This document shows, in pieces, positions 45,969 to 56,728 of a stretch of 64,000 bases of DNA (positions are counted from its first letter, which is position 1; each line of letters starts with the position of its first letter). Source of the DNA: Rhizoclosmatium globosum (lineage: Eukaryota; Chytridiomycota; Chytridiomycetes; Chytridiales; Chytriomycetaceae). Below the pieces are notes generated by a model that saw nothing but the letters and a program-made list of their open reading frames with translations, did no database searches and had not been told where the DNA came from. A program made the position numbers and the translations under genes. The DNA lies in contig MCGO01000116.1 in assembly GCA_002104985.1 (NCBI GenBank), forward strand, positions 1 through 64,000, written 5' to 3'.

Positions 45969-48149
45969 TCAATTTATATCCTCTTCTTTTTGCAATGATA
46001 ACTCGTCAAGTAAGTGATACCAGATAACTTCATCACTACTTATTATACCGCTTCCCAGTTCCCCACTCTTTACCACCACACGATTCAGCCCCGTTCTCAA
46101 CGAAACCTTTTGAAACACATATACCTTGTTATTCGGCTGCACGAAAGTTTCGCCCAAGTATTCTCCATTCACAAACAACAATAATCGCGCAACTCCTGTT
46201 GCATACACTTTCACATTCACCAACGACCTCCGATATTTGAAACGCCCAGAGCAAACATAAATCATGGACTCCCCGGCATTCCAATGTACTCGATAATACC
46301 AGAACGCGTCTTTTTTTATCTTTCGGTCATGTGTCATCAATCCAACATCACTCACTCCCGCCTTATCACCCTTGTTTCGGGTGCCGGGACTAGCATAGTC
46401 AGCCAGAGTCCATACAGTCTTCCACCAGAGATTTCTTTTGGCTGAAAGTTGGGGCCATATGATTTCGTGGTCTAGAGACTGTGATTCTTCTGTGTGGTCA
46501 TTATGAACTGGTGTGTCGCTATGGAAAAAAGGACTTGCTCCCGATCCATAGTGTACGCCGAGAGATTTCCACGGATTTTGAGTTTGATATTTGCTGATTA
46601 TACTGCTTATTTGATTAGGTTGGGTTGTGGCCGGAATTGAGAGTGTGATGAGGTCCACAATGGCTAAAATAGCTGAAGTAGGAGGTGTCGTATGCGATAC
46701 TGTAATGGCCTAAAAAGTATTTTAGCTCTTGAAATCGTCAGGTTAGGACCAACCGTCAGTCGGGTTGGATCTTCAAGCTTTGCAATCTGCCGCAGGCTCC
46801 ACAGCAGAGGATACGGGAAACTGTTGTCGGGATGGAATACATCTGGCTCATGTGCAAGTCCCCAAAAAAGTATTGATGGATGGCTTCCGGTTTGTCGAAT
46901 TAATTCACGCAACTGTAGCCCTGCGTTCACGAACATTGCAGGATTCGCTGGAGCCACACCAATATTTGGTATATCAGCCCAAACAATTAATCCGAGTTCG
47001 TCAGCAAAAGAGTACGTTTCATCTGAATGCTGATAGTTTGAACATCGCAATGCAGTAGCATTCAACTCTTTCAACGCCTCAAAGTTTTGTTTTACATGAG
47101 ACGGTTTTATCGCCCATCCAAGGTTAGCGAAGTCTTGATGTAGATTTGCGCCATACAATGGATACGGCGCACCATTCAAAAAGAATCCTGTTTGTGAGTC
47201 CACGTAAAATGATCGTACTCCGATTTTTGTCGTCACAGAATCAGCTTTAGCAGAGTTATATTCAATATCAACGGTCGCATCATAAAGGAACGGATCCACA
47301 CGTCCATGCCACAGTCGGGGCTTTACGATCGAAAAAGGAATCGTGAAGGATCCAGGTATCAAACAAGATTCGTGTATAGAATATGTACGAGTCAATGAAA
47401 CCACGTCATTGATGCCATCCGAGACTTTTACATAGACACGAAACGAAGTTTCGCGTTGTGTTAGGTTTCCATAACATGCCACCGTGAGCAAGGTATTGAA
47501 CGTTCCAATTTGAAGTTTCTGCTTTGATAGAGCGTTCGTTTGTTGGAAGCGGACACCTGTTGATCCCAGATCAAAGAGACTGAATAGTGGCCTTTTTTTG
47601 GGTACAATCCAGTAACCAATATCGCGAAAGAGGCCTCCAAATAAAGGAAACTCGGGTCTCAGAGGGACTACGTCTGAGAATGCCGTGTTGTCCACACTCA
47701 TTAAAAGCGTTGAGATTCTCCATTTGGAAAGGGAAAGGTGGGCGGTTACGTCAATTCGGAACCGCGAGAATCCACCTCTATTTGATAATTGTTATTGAAT
47801 ACGATTCCGGGAGAGGCAGGGTGTACCTGTGCTGCCCACAGAAGACCTCATTGATATAAACATTACAAACAGAGCTACAAGCACCGACATCCAAAACGAC
47901 ACTTTCACGGTCCACATCGACTTCTGGCAAAACAAGAAGTGTCCGGAACCACGAAGCATTGCGACGATACGATCCAAACTGCTGCCCGTCCAAAGCGTTC
48001 CACGTGAATGGCAGTGCAACAGGAACCCAATCCACACTACGACTGCTATTGCTTTCGCTGTACATCCATACATGATTCAGTAGCGTTGAATACGTCTTGG
48101 CGTGAGCCTGTAGCGTGAAAACAAGCGCCACAACAAGAAACCGGAACAT
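45969..48149 (-). CDS. Secreted GH2-fold protein, catalytic residues replaced
   Basis: Signal peptide MFRFLVVALVFTLQAHA, then the GH2 order: sugar-binding jelly roll (WFRTLLVLPEVDVDRESVVL), Ig-like domain, TIM barrel (GFFLNGAPYPLYGANLHQDF, LIVWADIPNIG) and a C-terminal beta domain (LLLFVNGEYLGETFVQP). Introns lie at about 47772-47821 (after FCGQH) and about 46702-46750 (RLT to AITVSHTTPP, GTTGGT donor). Active GH2 beta-galactosidases and glucuronidases have Asn-Glu at the acid/base and a Glu nucleophile in a (S)EYG-type motif. Here the acid/base motif reads WGLAHEPD (Asn to His, Glu kept) and the nucleophile region reads LGVHYGSGAS (Glu to His). The rest of the barrel is conserved (GLMTHDRKIKKDAFWYYRV). 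It is probably a non-hydrolytic sugar-binding or otherwise repurposed protein. Confidence 0.85.
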
Positions 48150-48252
48150 TTGTTCAACAATGTTAATAAATACTTTGGTGGGAAAATATTACATTATTAG
48201 AAACATTTTTCAATCCGTTGCGCCAATCCTAAAACAGACGATCGCGTAAATC
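48150..48252. promoter_or_regulatory. Divergent promoter of GH2-like and 7TM-A genes
   Basis: 103 bp between two oppositely directed start codons, AT-rich near 48180. It is the only space available for both core promoters. Confidence 0.4.
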
Positions 48253-50103
48253 TTGGCCCTGAGTCCCTTTCTGTCCATGACTTTTCAGCTCGACTTCGCC
48301 TCGCTCCGATATATGGCATACGGTCTCATAGGAGCTTCTACGTTCATATTGGTCGCTCTTTCTTTCTTTCTCTTGCGTTATGAGACTTCCGGGTTCAGAG
48401 CAAATCCGATAAACACGCTTCTCCTCCTAATGTCCGCCTCGGTCGTGGGAATAAGCTGCTGTGAAGCTGCTCTAATCCAAAAAGGCTTTATTCCTCATAA
48501 CGAGCAATTGGTTGCTCTGATCAATCCATTACAGACATTCTTTGCATCCTCCTTCATTTGGTTGTACATACAATTCTCATGGCAAAGGAGCGAATCAGCT
48601 GTCATTGAAATATATCCGCGTCAGAAGAAATATTTTAGACGTGTAGCTAAGCTATCTCCGTATCTCTGCTATTTGGCAACAATATCAGAAGCAGTCCATT
48701 CGATTTTATCAATATACACAGACTCAGTCCTGGCTTCAAATTATCAATACGCAAATATTGCAGTGAACGCAGCGGTTGGACTGTTGGCTGTCCTCTTCGA
48801 CGCGATTCTCCTCATTACATTCATAAAATACCTCCAATCAACAGAATATGATTCAAAAATTGATGAATCGTTCCTGATCATATCCTGGTACGGAACAGGA
48901 GCAATTGTTTTCGCCTTATCTGCCTTTTGTTTCTACATTCCAGGAGTGATCAGAATCAACAACGATATCGAAGCTGAGTTCTTCCTCAACATCGTTTATG
49001 CTTCGTTCTTGGCCATTGTGATTGCCTTATTTGCCATGAAAATTCAACTTTTTCGGAGCAAGGCGAGAAGGGAGGGAGAGCAACGGACAAAACTTGAGAA
49101 CGCAATCGGGAAGGAGGGCGTAGAACAGCTTTTGGCCAAGCAAGAAATCATGAGAAATTCCGTGACGGGGCGTAGCGGAGATGGCAGCTCGAATGTACGG
49201 TCATCAGTTGCTGGAAGGAGGAGTGGAAGTGGAAGTGATTCGCGCTCGTCAGTTACAAGTGCGACTATTTCCAGAGGATCGATAATATGCCCCGTGAATA
49301 ATTCACGGATGTCATTTGTTCGGGAAAGTATTACTTCTCGCTTCAGCATAGCACCACCTGTTCCAGCCAGAGCCTCGGTGACAAAACCAGAACAAGCTTT
49401 GTCTCGTGGTTCTATTGTGGAATCAAATCGACCAATGGTGATGATAAATAGCCGAAGCACATCGATCGGGTACGACCTACCCTCAACGCGTTCAAGACGG
49501 GGATCATTATCTCGTCAGAGCATCACCCCTTCGCAACAAGAAGAGCAAGAGTTGGTACAACTTGTCAAACAAACTTCAAGACGTGGATCCGTTTCAGCAC
49601 CAAAGGACACAGATAATGAAGCGATTTCAGCGGCACGTAGACTTTCGTCAGAAATAGCGCAAGCTGAATTAGGAGATGTTGTCCAATCGTTTGTTGCGAA
49701 TGATAGATCATCCATCGCTAAACAAGGCAGACAAAATTCAGTAACGAGACGACCAAGTTTCTCAGGCAAAAACCTTTTGCCCATAGACGACAGACACCTA
49801 GAACTAAATCATTATAATGTTGTGGATATACCGTCAGTAAGAGACGACAGACAGGCAGAATCCCCCGCGCAGGCACGGAATCCAGATCGAACAAGGAGGT
49901 CAAGGCAAAGTACCACAAGTTTAACTTCTTCCTATCTCAAACGAAGTCCAGAACCGTCAGTAACCGGAAGCACGTTCCCCACAAACAGCGATTCAGACGA
50001 AAGCTTCCCTGCAGAGCATTTAAATCAGAAACGAGGCCAAAAAACCAGACGAAAGTCCATAAGTTTGGAATCGTCGCGTATTGGACTTCCACCTGGAAAG
50101 TAA
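48253..50103 (+). CDS. 7TM receptor-like protein A with long Ser-rich tail
   Basis: Single exon of 616 codons; the Met eight codons downstream (48277) is an equally good start. Seven hydrophobic helices occupy the first about 280 residues (YMAYGLIGASTFILVALSFF, FFASSFIWLYIQF, VGLLAVLFDAILLITFIKYL, GAIVFALSAFCFYIPGVI, FLNIVYASFLAIVIALFAMK). The TM5-TM6 stretch (FDAILLITFIKYLQST, then IISWYGTGAIVFALS) matches the tandem 7TM genes at 59-64 kb. The tail of about 330 residues is packed with RxxS sites (RSSVAGRRSGSGSDSRSSVT), typical of a phosphorylated cytoplasmic tail. I do not recognise a named family. A sensory or signalling role is inference. Confidence 0.75.
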   Translation: MALSPFLSMTFQLDFASLRYMAYGLIGASTFILVALSFFLLRYETSGFRANPINTLLLLMSASVVGISCCEAALIQKGFIPHNEQLVALINPLQTFFASSFIWLYIQFSWQRSESAVIEIYPRQKKYFRRVAKLSPYLCYLATISEAVHSILSIYTDSVLASNYQYANIAVNAAVGLLAVLFDAILLITFIKYLQSTEYDSKIDESFLIISWYGTGAIVFALSAFCFYIPGVIRINNDIEAEFFLNIVYASFLAIVIALFAMKIQLFRSKARREGEQRTKLENAIGKEGVEQLLAKQEIMRNSVTGRSGDGSSNVRSSVAGRRSGSGSDSRSSVTSATISRGSIICPVNNSRMSFVRESITSRFSIAPPVPARASVTKPEQALSRGSIVESNRPMVMINSRSTSIGYDLPSTRSRRGSLSRQSITPSQQEEQELVQLVKQTSRRGSVSAPKDTDNEAISAARRLSSEIAQAELGDVVQSFVANDRSSIAKQGRQNSVTRRPSFSGKNLLPIDDRHLELNHYNVVDIPSVRDDRQAESPAQARNPDRTRRSRQSTTSLTSSYLKRSPEPSVTGSTFPTNSDSDESFPAEHLNQKRGQKTRRKSISLESSRIGLPPGK

Positions 50104-50164
50104 CAGCAGATATCGACTGACTAGCAGAGTAATATCCTGCTTTATTGCTTAGATAAATAAACTA

Positions 50165-50969
50165 TTAACTTCCGGAAGCACATCCGCGGCACCTATTACA
50201 GCAGAGTTAGTTGAGCCTGTGGTAACAGTTTTGTCATGGAAACACAGAACTGGATTCATGCACATTTTTCGCCAACTTTTCCACAGTTTGCCGGAAGACA
50301 TCGAGCTCCGCTCGCTGCATAATGCGCTTCATGAGAGATTGTTCGCTTTACTCAAATTTCAGCAGCTATCCTGAAGGAATCGCACTGGAGTACTCACTAC
50401 ATACTCGCTACGCACTCACTATTCAAAAATAACTTACCCACAATGAAGACACTCAATAATTTTCTCTTCATCCAGTTTCCCTTTTGGGACACGACAGACA
50501 CAAGTCGTACCAAAGTTAGTGTCTCTAGGTTGAATACATCGCAGACAGCACAACTTTTCGTAACCCGTCTTTCTCCATTTCGCAATCAAGTTTTCGTCGG
50601 CATGACCATTTTTGACGCAGTAGTCGTAGAGTTCTTTTGAGATTGCGTGACGCTTGTAGTACATTTCAAAGAGGTATCTTGAGCGTTGGTGGTGAATTCT
50701 GAAGATTGGCCATGATGTCTCAACCTTTCTCTTTCCTTCATGAGTCTCGTTTTCAGCTGTACAGCAAGCAGGTAAGGAATCAGTTAGCTTATGAGGTAGG
50801 AAAGGGAGGGCAAGGTGGGAGCAAGAGAGTGGCAGTTCAACTGCGCACTTCCATTGACACAAGTGTATTTCGCACCTTCTCGCATCTGGCGCGTCAAGTC
50901 TTCCAGCGTTGGTTCAATCAGGTCCCAGCCATCTGGCGGCGGCTTTCGTCCTCGTTTCACTTTTGGCAT
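50165..50969 (-). CDS. BUD31: BUD31/G10 spliceosome protein
   Basis: Zinc-binding core protein of the activated spliceosome. Exons 50969-50876, 50756-50438 and 50192-50165 total 441 nt, giving 146 residues. The sequence follows the family end to end: [92 protein letters not shown] and ECLHCG. The invariant end CRGC is supplied by a 28-nt last exon (GCRGCASGS, ending at 50165) after a 245-nt intron. Introns of 119 and 245 nt are long for this window. Without the last splice the frame stops at the first intron codon, just after HCG. It is divergent from PRP18. Confidence 0.93.
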
Positions 50970-51017
50970 TTGGTTTTAAGTTTCCTTTTTGAAGCAGAAA
51001 AAAGACGGTAGAACAAA
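50970..51017. promoter_or_regulatory. 48-bp divergent promoter between BUD31 and PRP18
   Basis: Two spliceosome genes start 48 bp apart on opposite strands, so they almost certainly share one bidirectional control region. The space is pyrimidine/purine-biased and has no obvious TATA box. Confidence 0.55.
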
Positions 51018-52145
51018 ATGGACATTCTCAAACAAGAGATCGAACGCAAACGGAAAGAGGCCTTGGACGCGGCGCCGAGTGGTCGCAACAAATACCTGAA
51101 AAGAGGCGAGGTCGAAAAACTGAACAACTCCAACTTCAACTTCAACTTCAACTCAAAGAAACAACTGGAGCTGGATCATCTGCAAAAGGATAACTCAACA
51201 AGGACTTCAACGGCTGCAAATCAGTCTTCGGCTTCTTCGGCAGCAGCAATCGTTCCAAGTGCTGATGCCCTGGCGGCGGAAGACTCGGCTCCGCGCATCC
51301 CAGAAGCTGACTTGTGTGCGAGGTTTAGGGCGAGGGGCGTGCCCATTCGTCTCTTTGCCGAAGAGTACCACCAACGAGTACAGCGACTAAAAGACTTGGA
51401 ATCAACGGAAGAACGGTACTGTGCTGAATTGCTGGCTGTCTGAACGTTTGTGTGCTGACATACACTCTCCTTGCGTAGTTCGGAAGGACAGCTCAACGAC
51501 TTCAAACAACTGCTGGCAAAAGCCGACTCCCGCCTCGCCCAGGATCTTTTAGAAAAGCAAGCAGACGGTCTTGAAAATAAGGAGGAGGTCAAGAAACGGG
51601 AACTGGAAGCTGAGCTCGAAAAGGTGGACACTCGCGCAATTGGCCTCAAACTACTCGACAAGGATCCTGAAAAGACGCGGTACCTGATTGGAATCTACTT
51701 CAAAAAGCTGCTCTTGATTTGGGAACGAACACTGAATGAAAGAGATGATGCTGAAAAACGATCCACTCAGGGAAGACTGGCTCTTGCAACGCGTGCTCAA
51801 AGTGCCGAATATATGAAGCCATTTTTCATTCAACTCAAACGTGGAACTATTGAATCGGATGTATTGGCGCGCGTCACGGAAATTTGTATGCACATGCAAG
51901 ATCGTGAATATTTGAAAGCCAATGATGCATACCTTCGTCTGTCCATTGGAAATGCTCCTTGGCCTATTGGTGTGACCATGGTTGGTATCCACGAACGTTC
52001 TGGGCGTGAAAAGATTTCATCCAGTCAGATTGCACATGGTTTGAACGACGAAACGCAACGCAAATGGATTCAGTCAATCAAACGAATGATGACTTTTGCT
52101 CAAAGCAAATACCCTCCAGATGATTTGGGGAAATCAATTGGATAA
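51018..52145 (+). CDS. PRP18: Pre-mRNA splicing factor Prp18
   Basis: Second-step splicing factor acting with Slu7 at the 3' splice site. Exon 1 (51018-51415) and exon 2 (51479-52145), joined across a 63-nt intron (GTACTG to GCGTAG), give 354 residues. Start MDILKQEIERKRKEALDAAP is typical. The PRP4-like SFM motif region RIPEADLCARFRARGVPIRL follows, then the all-helical Prp18 domain: LIGIYFKKLLLIWERTLNER, SAEYMKPFFIQLKRGTIESD, and the conserved loop YLKANDAYLRLSIGNAPWPI with GVTMVGIHERSGREK. It ends at KYPPDDLGKSIG. A short (NF)n run near residue 40 is the only low-complexity part. Confidence 0.95.
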
Positions 52146-52209
52146 CAAGTTTTCATTTTATGAATCGAAATCGAAGGAAAGGAAATCGCCAAATAAAAGA
52201 AAAGTAGTT

Positions 52210-53248
52210 TCAATGAGGAGAAGTTGAATCTTGTTTTTTCCGGACGGATTCTCCCTTTATGGGCATTGGCGGTGAATCTAACGATGAAACATTCAAACCT
52301 TCAATTGACGCTTCCATATGTTTTCGACTTTCAGCAATGCTTCTCTTCAGCTCGTCAGTACTCATAACACGACCTCCTTCTTGCTCGTCCTTGACGTCGT
52401 TTGCATGTAAGGCAATTTTCATTGCAAATAATATCATCGCGAGCAATCCCATCAGACCCATGGATACCAGAAGAAGGAAGTCGAGCATAAATACGGCAAA
52501 ACTTATGTAGAAACCAAACGCAATGTAACTTGTTCCAATGGCAACCATGCCATATTTGGCAATAATGATAAATTTTCGATCTGTCGTAGTGGCAGCATAC
52601 AGGCTATCCCTAATGTACTTGTAGAAAATAGAAAGGAGTAACGTGTCGAGTGTGAGAACAAGTGCGGCACTGAGAGCACACATGCAGACAGTGGCCAATT
52701 CCAGTTGATGCTCCGTTGTCTCCGATGAAAGATAAGTCAACTTCAATGCTGCTTCTATAGCGTTTGGAATAGCTTGTCCCAATATTATGATTGGAGCAGT
52801 CCAAGTGGCTGTTTGTAGAAAAGGAAACCAGTGAGGAAATACGCGTATTCCCAGTTGGCCTGCGCGTTTATAGCAATAGTAAATATATGAAGCCTCTCCT
52901 GTGGACAAGAACACGAGCTTGATGGATGTCAATATGTTGTACTGTGCAGGGGCATCCACAAGTTCCTCTCCAGTGGGCAATTGATAGGTTTGCTTCAATA
53001 GCAAATACGATAGTTATTGAGAATATAAGAATCAAAAGTGAGACGTTGAATGGAGTGGCTATGCTCTGGAACGTCAGTGGCTTTCCCCTCCGTCGCGATA
53101 AAATGAAGAAGACGAGTATAACAAGCATAAGAATGCATACAGCCATTAAGAATCGATACATTGTGACATAGAGAGGGTATATGTCTTCCGGGAGAGCCTT
53201 CGAATTTTGCATTGTTCTCTCGAACAATGAGCTGGGCGGAGATTCCAT
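52210..53248 (-). CDS. 7TM receptor-like protein B (frame break or 67-nt intron)
   Basis: Start MESPPSSLFERTMQNSKALP at 53248. TM1 (YRFLMAVCILMLVILVFFIL) and TM2 (PFNVSLLILIFSITI) are in one frame. From about 52990 the family sequence continues in another frame: YNILTSIKLVFLSTGEASYI, CYKRAGQLGIRVFPHWFPFL, IILGQAIPNAIEAALKL, TLLLSIFYKYI, IIIAKYGMVAIGTSYIAFGF. A 67-nt GT-AG intron (52942-53008, GTATTTG to GCACAG) restores the frame and gives 323 residues. However, it removes about 22 residues that look like the normal TM2-TM3 loop (QTYQLPTGEELVDAPAQ in the second frame). A single-base indel is therefore an alternative. It is a member of the same family as the array at 59-64 kb. Confidence 0.65.
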
Positions 53249-53348
53249 ATTCGCTTTACTAATTACAGAAATTACAAGCAAAAAGGAAAGATGAAAGAGA
53301 TTGGAAAAAATCAGACAGAATTCAACAATGTATGCCTCATCTGGTACA

Positions 53349-53882
53349 ATGTCCCCCAAGCGGCGGCGGATGGACACTTACGAAACAAGCCAAGGCAGCG
53401 GAAGCGGCAGTGCAAATGGCTGGGGCTTTCCTACATCCGCATTCTCATTCGCAGCAGCATCCGAAGCATCCGAGTTTGGTGGCGCCGACTTTGACGACGA
53501 CGACATTGATGACGAATCGGCAAAGTCGACGGCGGCGCTGAATCCCGGAATCCTCGGATCTGCCACGATGAACGGCGCAGGCTTTGCATCTACTCCGTCT
53601 GTGTCTGTGTCTGCATCTGCGTCTGCGTCTGCGGCAAGTTTGAACGGAGGCGGAAGCGGATCGCAGCGGAAGCGGATCTCGCGGGCGTGTGATCCATGTC
53701 GGCGAAAGCGGGCAAAGTGTTCTGGTGAAGCGCCGTGTAGTTTGTGTGTGAACAAGCCACATTTGTGTGTTTATGTGAGTGTGTTGGTGGTTTTGGTGGT
53801 TTGATGGTTTGCTAACTTGGACTACAGGCGCCCCTCGTACGAAGCAAGAAGGAGGCTGATCAAGGAGGCGATGATCATATGC

Positions 53883-53913
<31 letters not shown>

Positions 53914-56587
53914 GTCTCATACTTCAGGTGGTGGAATGTCTCGGCTGGATCACATTGAAAACAGATTGGCCTCAATGGAACGCATGCTCAACCGAATGCT
54001 TCCACTTCTCGAACAATCCGTATCAAATGCATCTAGTTCGCAGCAGCCTCAGTTTCAGCCTCAGTCCCGTCTTCCCCTTCCCTCTCACTCCCAAAACACC
54101 GCCTTTGTTTCACAACCAAACTCTTTCAATGGCACCGCCCCGCATCGCAATCAAGCCACGAGTAATCTTTCAGCTGCATTGAATGAACACAAACCTCCCT
54201 TGAACGCGGCAGACGGAAACAATTCATCACTCTACAAAACAGGTGGTTTCCTCATCAACACTGAAGAGACGGCAATGACGTTTTGGGGAAGCACGAGTGC
54301 CCTAGGTGGTACTAGCAATAATGCTCACTTGTATAAAGCCATCCCTCGCTTTATCAACGGGATTCTCATGGTACACATCCCTGCACGAACTCACGAAGAA
54401 GAACAACGAGAATCGGCAAAGAATACTCCATCTGGTTCAGTCGGTTCTGGGTCATACGGTAGTGATCGATTCTCAACGTCTTTGGAGGACCGCTTGAATG
54501 CAACAAAGGACAAAGTCGGATCCATCAACTCCCTTGTTTCTGACACTATGGAGATGCAAGACTTGATTCCTCTCCCTGATGAGTTAATTGACCATTTGTT
54601 GAAGAATTATTGGGAACAGTTCCACGTGAGTCGCTTCTTTTCGTGGGTAATCCCCTATAAAACCTAAACCAACGGTTGTTCATAGCCCCAATTCCCACTT
54701 CTTGACAAACAATGGTTCGACGTGCAACTTCAAAAACTGCGTAATCTTCAATTCTTCAGTGTTGAACGACACTGGCGATTCATGCTTCTCCTCACATCTC
54801 TCATTGCATTGATGGTCAACTTCACACCTTCTCTCTCAGATTGGCAAACCAAAGACCACAACTCCATGACAGACACAGATTCTTCTCCACATACGCCTGA
54901 AAGTACTCGTCGTGATGATGGCTTAAATCACGAAACAATCCTTAAGCACTTGCTTGAGAAATACAAGAAGATATTTTTCGATCATTACGAGATTGCCGAT
55001 GTGGTTATGATTCAGTCTCTGCTATTTATGGTTCTTATGGGTGGTTGTGCGCGAGGGGCGAGGTTTACCGGCACTTGGGGATACATGGGAATCGCTGTAA
55101 GAATGGCGCAGGAATTGGGACTGCATCGAAGTATCAAGGAGCTCGGTGTACAGCATCGAACTTTCGATAGAGAGTCAATTGCGATTCGTAATCGCACTTG
55201 GCATTGTTGCATGATTATGGAGACGTACACATGGTTTGTGCTTTTTTATTCTCCTCTGAAGGTTGCCTGATTCCATTATTTCAGTATTTGGACGGGAAGA
55301 CCTCTCGCCGTGCAAGAAAGCGATTGGGATGCGGAGTATCCAGATGGAGACAGTCCTGAAATGGTTACATTTCGGCACCACATTGACTTGGCCATCATCA
55401 TTCGTAAAATCTTGCGATTTGCTAACCGAGCACAACCAACCGACGTGGAACTTTTCGCCTCTCGCGTTCACGCGCGCCTGGAAGAGTGGTGGAACGCACT
55501 AGACGATGACTGGAGAGCCCTTCAATTCACAGACCGCTGGAACTCAAAAGCCCTCATGGCGCTCATGTTCCATTCAGCTACCATCCTTTTCCATCGAATC
55601 ACATATTGCCGAATCGACCAACCCGCTTGTCTCGCATCCGCAAAAGCAATCACAACCCTCGTCTCCCGATTCCAACACCCTCCAAACCCGAACGAATGCA
55701 TCGTCTTGTTCCCTTCATTCACATACTGCGCAATGATGGCATGCACAGTCCACATTTCACAAATGCTCGCCTCATCAACGAACGGAGACGCCCGCCGATT
55801 TGTGGATGCAGTCAACAGCTTACAGATCATCATGAACATGTTTGATGTCCTCCGAAGCGTATTTATCGTCGCAGAGCGGTGTTGGAAGACTGTGCTTGAT
55901 TTCTTGACTGCGAAAGGAATCAAACTGGACGAACTTGTGAAAGCAGCCAAAAAGAGTGCGGAAGGAATGAACGGGGCAGGAGAAGACGGCGGCGACGGAA
56001 CAGCGGAGACACCGAAAGTTGCGGGACAGCAGATGACTCCCTTGACGAAAGGTGTTGATAGCATGGAGATTTCGTGGCCTCAGAGCTTTATGGATGCGTC
56101 AGCGTCAAAAGGTGCTACGTTGACGAACCCTCAACGAATCCAGTTGCAGCAGTTAGGAGCTTCTAGTGCAATGGCTGCAAACAACCCAACAGGAGGGATG
56201 AGTGGAAGTGGGATGGGACTTTGGGACGGATTGTCACTGTTTGATTTGGCAGGACTTGGTGGATTGGGGGGACTTATGGATTCAGATTATTCCATGTTTC
56301 AACAGGCGTTACCATCTCAACCGCAATTCCAGAATCAGTTTATTCAACAGCAACAGCAGCGACAAACTATTCCACAGCAGTCAACACTTTCGCAACAGGC
56401 TTCTGTTGCTACACCTGCAACTCCATTGCAACAATTAGCCGATATATCGGCCTCAATGTCGTTTCAACAATCAATCTCACCTGCTCAAATTTCTCCACCT
56501 TCTGTCCGACGACCAACGAATGTAACTTCGTCTTCTCCCCCGAAAGCGTTGGGTGGTGCGCGATTGGGTTTCCAATGGCAGAAATGA
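53349..56587 (+). CDS. Zn(II)2Cys6 fungal transcription factor
   Basis: DNA-binding regulator with the fungal binuclear zinc cluster ACDPCRRKRAKC, SGEAPC, SLC, VNKPHLC (spacing C2C6C5C2C6C) at about residue 115-145, preceded by RKRIS. An intron (GTGAGT, about 53774-53828) follows. A poly-Gln run and a short coiled coil (LDHIENRLASMERMLNRMLP) come next. The middle homology region is the Fungal_trans type: WEQFHVSRF joined to PQFPLLDKQWFDVQL, GWARGARF-like CARGARFTGTWGYMGIAVRM, AQELGLHR, then IWTGRPLAVQESDWDAEYP after an intron at about 55231-55284. The C-terminus is Gln/Ser/Pro-rich. An in-frame Met at 53301 is also possible, but it crowds the divergent 7TM-B gene. The targets are unknown. Confidence 0.9.
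53881..53910. repeat. CAG microsatellite (poly-Gln)
   Basis: About ten CAG/CAA triplets at the start of the second exon of the Zn2Cys6 regulator encode a Gln run. A length-variable coding repeat is likely. Confidence 0.85.
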
Positions 56588-56728
56588 TATTTTATTAGAG
56601 TATTTTTGTAACAACAGTAAAACACTTGTGTAACTTAATTCAACCTGGAGGATATTCATTCTACCACCTCTCCAAAGGGGGTTTATCTTGCAACACATGA
56701 TTTTGTAAACGAACATATATATTCCATT

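Noticed and set aside
50366..50437. BUD31 ending HCGAIPSG using the acceptor near 50386
   Set aside because: Loses the invariant CRGC; the more distant acceptor at 50193 restores GCRGC and an exact 146-codon frame.
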